This document shows positions 54,947 to 57,893 of a DNA stretch of 57,893 bases, piece after piece. The stretch's first letter is position 1. Every line of letters starts with the position of its first letter. The notes under the pieces are model-generated. The model worked only from the letters and a program-made list of their open reading frames with translations, ran no database searches and was not told where the DNA came from. Origin of the DNA: Candidatus Omnitrophota bacterium (lineage in GTDB: Bacteria; Omnitrophota; Omnitrophia; Omnitrophales; Aquincolibacteriaceae); contig CAIOAT010000049.1 of NCBI GenBank assembly GCA_903856085.1, positions 1-57,893 on the forward strand. Direction: 5' to 3'. The translations under genes were made by a program, and so were the position numbers.

Positions 54947-55087
54947 CTATTTCCTGCCTTTTCCCGGCAGCGGGACCCTCTCAACAACGGTCGTACTCGG
55001 ACGTCGACGCGCCTCTTTCAGGGGAATGAATTGCCCCGTTTCGGCATCGCGCCCTTTCAGACTTGTTTCTGGCTTCTTTTGCGACAT
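54947..55087 (-). CDS. Small conserved protein (46 aa, 'GRDAETGQFI' type)
   Basis: AAAGGA lies 8 nt before ATG 55087. The product contains the recurrent small-protein pattern Gly-Arg-Asp-Ala-x-Thr-Gly-x-Phe-Ile, then an Arg-Pro-Ser-Thr-Thr-Val-Val-Glu segment and a basic end. Such peptides are common and uncharacterised. A strong terminator directly follows, which supports a discrete transcript. Confidence 0.7.
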   Translation of the reverse strand: MSQKKPETSLKGRDAETGQFIPLKEARRRPSTTVVERVPLPGKGRK

Positions 55088-55269
55088 TTCTGATTCCTTT
55101 CAGGTTGAGTTTCATTAGCGAAACAACGCGTTCAGGCCTTGGCGTCACTGGCCTTTAATGCGCGGATTCTATTCCTCAAGCTTTTTTATTCAAGAACAAA
55201 TATATTTTTTTTATTTTACCGCACCACATTCTGAGTCTGCCAGGAGGAAGACGAAGGTAGCCTTTGGTG

Positions 55270-55306
55270 GTAAAAGCGACATTCGATAAGCGGATTTTTA
55301 CTCAAA
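55270..55306 (-). repeat. Imperfect direct repeat, copy A
   Basis: Matches 56821-56859 at 32 of 37 aligned positions with one 2-nt gap. The two copies bracket the AlbA_2/RecG-like ATPase gene. A degenerate version of the copy-B hairpin arm precedes it. Confidence 0.55.
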
Positions 55307-55365
55307 ATATGACGTTCGTTGCATGCGGAGGACGCAATCGGAAGAATAAAACAAAATCGGTTGTA

Positions 55366-56721
55366 TTAGCTGAGAACTTCCCAGTGCCCACCCTTATCTG
55401 GGCCGACTCGGCGAAGCTCTTTTTCCTTCTTCGCCTTTGCCAAATTCCATTCAATCCCCTTGGGGCTTATTCCTAATCTTTGTGCAAGCTCAAGAACCGT
55501 TACGGAAGGATTTTCTCGTATGAGGCGTAATAGTTTCTCCCTAGTTTTCTCCCTAGTTTTCTCCCTAGTTTCCTTACCTCCCTGCCTCCCACCTTTCAGA
55601 GAATACTCAGAATCACGATAAAAGGTTGCTCGAAAGAAGGTGTCTGCCTCAAAAACGGGCGGCTTCAAGCCGGCCTGTTTCATAAGGCTCTTCATTCTGC
55701 GAATACCAGACCCCATGCGCTCCACTTTTCCCATGCGATGGAAGAGGTCCGCAAGAATGAGATTCCGTCGAATCGAGGTTTTCCCAAAGTTTTGTTTGGT
55801 AACTCCCGCCGTAAATCCTCCCGGGCTCTCGATCTCGACGCGATCATCATAAACCGCAACATAGATGTTCGTTCCCCTCATACTATAGTCCCTGTGAACG
55901 ATCGCATTTACCACTGCTTCACGGAGGGCATCCAGGGGAAGTTCACAAATATCATGTCGGTTAATTCCTCGGATCTCGCTACGAACATTCAACTGCCTCT
56001 GAATAAACGCCATTGATTCATTTAGCTGGGTCAAAAGATCGTCGCGCACATCCTTGCGATCATAGATATAGTCCCGATTCGTCCCTTTGAAAGCGCCACA
56101 AATGACCTCTGAATAACGGATGAACTGTTCGGTCTTTGCCGCAAACATCAGGACACCGGCATTATTGATCTTTCCATCTTTGTAAATGCCGAGGCTGGTG
56201 AGAAAAGAAACAAGGTTTTTCTTTGTAATCTTGAAGGACGTATGTGATTCCGCAAGGAACGCTTTGATCTTTTTGATCGAGAGATCATCCAGCTTACAAT
56301 CTTTCCTCGGGAGGTCTTCGAAAAGTCTGTCCACCGTTTCCCGAAAGATCGACTTAATCTCCTTCTGGGTCATCTTCTGGGTCACAGCATCAAGCCGTTG
56401 GTAATACCCTGACGAGCAGGAATACGGTTTTTCAGTGCCCTCAGCCACGCCGATTACCACAACACGCTCGGCCTGTTTGATTGAAACCGGAATGGCCGGG
56501 TCACAGTTACGGGCCATGCTTACGATCTGCGATTTCAAAGAGTTGTTCAGCTTCTCGCCCTTAACTTTCCCGTCATCCGTCACGCCAAGAAGGATCTGAC
56601 CGCCGCGACCATTCGCGAAAGCCACCATGTCTTCCAGCATCCGGGACGAGAATCGCTCCTTGAACTCAACCGTAAGACCTTCCCCTTCCGCAATTAGCAA
56701 TTTCAGTTCTTCAGGATTCAT
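55366..56721 (-). CDS. AlbA_2/HATPase_c_4 (RecG-like helicase-related) DNA-binding protein
   Basis: The N-terminal AlbA_2 (Schlafen-type) domain has EGEGLTVEFKERF, MVAFANGRGGQILLGVTDDG and a KPYS strand. The middle HATPase_c_4 domain has PLDALREAVVNAIVHRDYSMRG, VEIESPGGF and RMGSGIRRM. A three-fold Thr-Arg-Glu-Lys linker leads to a C-terminal winged helix (TVLELAQRLGISPKGIEWNL). Members are putative transcriptional regulators or nucleic-acid NTPases. At 451 residues it is full length. Imperfect repeats flank it and an IS lies beyond. Confidence 0.85.
   Translation of the reverse strand: MNPEELKLLIAEGEGLTVEFKERFSSRMLEDMVAFANGRGGQILLGVTDDGKVKGEKLNNSLKSQIVSMARNCDPAIPVSIKQAERVVVIGVAEGTEKPYSCSSGYYQRLDAVTQKMTQKEIKSIFRETVDRLFEDLPRKDCKLDDLSIKKIKAFLAESHTSFKITKKNLVSFLTSLGIYKDGKINNAGVLMFAAKTEQFIRYSEVICGAFKGTNRDYIYDRKDVRDDLLTQLNESMAFIQRQLNVRSEIRGINRHDICELPLDALREAVVNAIVHRDYSMRGTNIYVAVYDDRVEIESPGGFTAGVTKQNFGKTSIRRNLILADLFHRMGKVERMGSGIRRMKSLMKQAGLKPPVFEADTFFRATFYRDSEYSLKGGRQGGKETREKTREKTREKLLRLIRENPSVTVLELAQRLGISPKGIEWNLAKAKKEKELRRVGPDKGGHWEVLS
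55531..55573 (-). repeat. 12-bp tandem repeat encoding (Thr-Arg-Glu-Lys)3
   Basis: TAGTTTTCTCCC (plus strand) occurs twice exactly at 55542-55565, flanked by an 11-nt copy and a partial copy. It is in frame and forms the linker between the ATPase and winged-helix domains. Confidence 0.85.
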
Positions 56722-56805
56722 TTTCTATTCCTATTTTTAGAATTACTCTATAGGGAATAATACCCTCGATGAAAACCAGATGCCAGCACTATTAAGCCGA
56801 GCTTC

Positions 56806-56837
56806 GAATGTCGCTTTTCAGTAAAAAAGCGACATTC
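56806..56837. repeat. 13-bp perfect inverted repeat
   Basis: GAATGTCGCTTTT (56806-56818) and its exact complement (56825-56837) enclose a 6-nt loop. It follows the stop codon of the truncated gene at 56855 on the minus strand and overlaps repeat copy B, so it may act as that gene's terminator. Confidence 0.7.
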
Positions 56838-56859
56838 AAAATGCGGGTTTTTCCTCAAA
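56821..56859 (-). repeat. Imperfect direct repeat, copy B
   Basis: Partner of 55270-55306. It contains one arm of the inverted repeat at 56806-56837 and the stop codon of the gene remnant. Confidence 0.55.
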
Positions 56860-56991
56860 CGGAGAAGCCGACGAGCCTCCGGGCGTCCTTGTTGGCATAC
56901 ATGCCCTGCCTTTCGATCTCCGCACCGAAGACCAGGTCCTCCATTCGCAACGTTTGCTCGTCGCGGAAAATGACACGCCTCAAAGTGTTCA
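56855..56991 (-). pseudogene. C-terminal remnant of a gene cut by the IS
   Basis: A frame of about 45 codons runs out of the IS and ends at TGA 56857-56855. Its apparent ATG uses the first base of the IS. The peptide (ending DARRLVGFSV) is not recognised. Confidence 0.45.
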
Positions 56992-57893
56992 TGACCTGCC
57001 CCACTTAGTTGTACCAGCATGAGTGAGAGAGTGGCTGCCGGTTTGACCACCTTAACTGTACTGCTTCTGGTGCCGGAGGACGATAGCCCAGCGAGCTATG
57101 CGGCCTGATCGTGTTGTAATCGATTCTCCAGCGTTCGATCAGGACTTGTGCTTCGAATAGCGTATCAAAGATCTCTCTTTCCAGCAATTCATCCCGCAAC
57201 TTGCCATTGAACGATTCGATATATCCGTTCTCCCAGGGACTGCCTGGCTCAATATACAGCGTCTTGACCTGTTGCTTGCCAAGCCAGACTCTGACCCGCT
57301 TGGCAATGAACTCCGACCCGTTATCTGAACGGATATGCTCCGGAGCTCCGTTCTTAACAAACAGCTTCGACAAAACATCGAGTACATTTGCCGAGTTCAG
57401 CCGCCGGTCGACCTCGATGGCCAAACACTCCCGCGTGAACTCATCAATGACATTGAGCATCCGAACAGCCCGGCCATTGCTAGTCCGGTCCATTACAAAA
57501 TCATAGCTCCAGACATGATTCTTATGCTTTGGCCGCAGACGAACGCAAGATCCGTCGTTATCCCACAGACGCCTACGTTTCGGCTGCTTCTTCGGAACCT
57601 TCAGCCCTTCCCGTTGCCACAAGCGCTCAACCCGCTTATGGTTCACTCGATGCCAGCCTTCTAACCGAAGCAGTCCCGTGACTCGTCTGTAGCCGTATCG
57701 GCCATATTGCTTTGCCAACTCGATAATGCGCTTCAACAAGACAGCTTCATCATCCTTAATGCGACAACAATACCTTTGCGTTGATCGACCTTGGCCAAGG
57801 ATGGCGCATATCCGGCGCTCGGATACACCCATAAACTTCTCGATCAACTCTGCAATAGCCCGGCGTTTTTTTGCCGGGCTTAGAAGTTTCCCC
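56992..57893 (-). mobile_element. IS3-family (IS407-type) element, orfB-side end
   Basis: The terminus at 56992 reads TGACCTGCCCCACTTAG and matches the first bases of the IS end at 140. The element contains orfB and runs off the right edge before orfA. It is in the same orientation as the left-edge copy. Confidence 0.85.
57005..57893 (-). CDS. IS3-family transposase OrfB (IS407 group), 5' end beyond window
   Basis: The frame is open to the edge; Met at 57847 is internal, because the preceding codons (LLSPAKKRRAIAELIEK) belong to the family. A HTH_21 segment (RRICAILGQGRSTQRY, YGYRRVTGLL) precedes the retroviral-type integrase core with catalytic acids in YDFVMD, IRSDNGSEF and NGYIESFNGKL (DDE). 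A run of seven A on the minus strand (57872-57866) lies near the expected frameshift joining OrfA and OrfB. The C-terminus is complete. Confidence 0.92.
   Translation of the reverse strand, partial: GKLLSPAKKRRAIAELIEKFMGVSERRICAILGQGRSTQRYCCRIKDDEAVLLKRIIELAKQYGRYGYRRVTGLLRLEGWHRVNHKRVERLWQREGLKVPKKQPKRRRLWDNDGSCVRLRPKHKNHVWSYDFVMDRTSNGRAVRMLNVIDEFTRECLAIEVDRRLNSANVLDVLSKLFVKNGAPEHIRSDNGSEFIAKRVRVWLGKQQVKTLYIEPGSPWENGYIESFNGKLRDELLEREIFDTLFEAQVLIERWRIDYNTIRPHSSLGYRPPAPEAVQLRWSNRQPLSHSCWYN

Noticed and set aside
55969-55983. R-S-E-I-R in the AlbA_2/HATPase protein
   Set aside because: A single copy inside a domain, expected by chance; not part of a module boundary.
56748-57050. 100-codon minus-strand ORF across the IS boundary
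   Set aside because: Crosses the IS terminus and the 13-bp inverted repeat; another frame there is the likelier gene remnant.
1-57893. Closing the window into a circle through one IS
   Set aside because: Joining the edges would leave most of OrfA missing, and the flanking 4-mers do not match as a target duplication.
1-57893. CRISPR array, rRNA genes or further tRNAs
   Set aside because: No regularly spaced repeats, no rRNA-like stretches, and only one tRNA fold was found.

Overview
This is a bacterial chromosome fragment at about mid GC. It is most likely from the candidate phylum Omnitrophota (former OP3). That placement is inferred from one giant multidomain ORF and the accompanying gene types, not from a marker gene. 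Both window edges lie inside IS3-family (IS407-type) elements in the same orientation, so the window may be a complete contig broken at repeats.

Layout. 1-1093: an IS end that has cut off the front of a three-BON-domain stress protein, followed by a tiny lmo0937-type membrane peptide. 1425-4238: two exported phosphatases (HAD and metallophosphoesterase). 4489-4566: tRNA-Glu(UUC). 4630-28278: a single uninterrupted ORF of 7882 codons. 28597-38373: ordinary genes (Uup ABC-F ATPase, VF530 DNA-binding protein, membrane methyltransferase, anaerobic sulfatase-maturase, START protein, Cys-rich membrane peptide, zinc alcohol dehydrogenase, MFS transporter, SIMPL protein). 38652-46440: a complete kdpFABC-kdpDE potassium-uptake operon with phased repeats in front of it. 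46958-48644: small unknown genes and an XRE-cupin regulator. 48641-53666: a tight six-gene signalling operon. 53794-57893: accessory genes, repeats and the second IS.

Main discovery. The giant ORF reads as a chain of recognisable protein modules separated by a short tag, Arg-[Ser/Ala]-Glu-x-Arg. There are 19 exact copies and four degenerate ones. The modules are: an N-terminal exported ChaN/EreA-like domain, GNAT, family-2 glycosyltransferase, YdcF/DUF218, a PTS enzyme I-like protein, a degenerate GlnD HD+ACT-like part, three HPr-like domains, a phosphodiester-glycosidase-like domain with its own Tat-like signal, a kinase-like domain, a ThiG-like barrel, two methyltransferase-like domains and another GNAT. 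Tag codons vary synonymously (CGN and AGR arginines), so selection acts on the peptide. The simplest reading is a bacterial polyprotein, or strung-together operon, whose tags mark cleavage or docking sites. The EI/GlnD/HPr run looks like a fused, partly degenerate nitrogen-PTS relay.

Second system of interest. The 48641-53666 operon combines a methyltransferase of the PhcB-like type (3-hydroxy fatty-acid methyl-ester signal synthesis), a multi-TM histidine kinase, three receiver-only proteins and a small membrane protein. It resembles a quorum-sensing cassette without a DNA-binding output.

All functional statements rest on motifs read by eye; no database search was possible.
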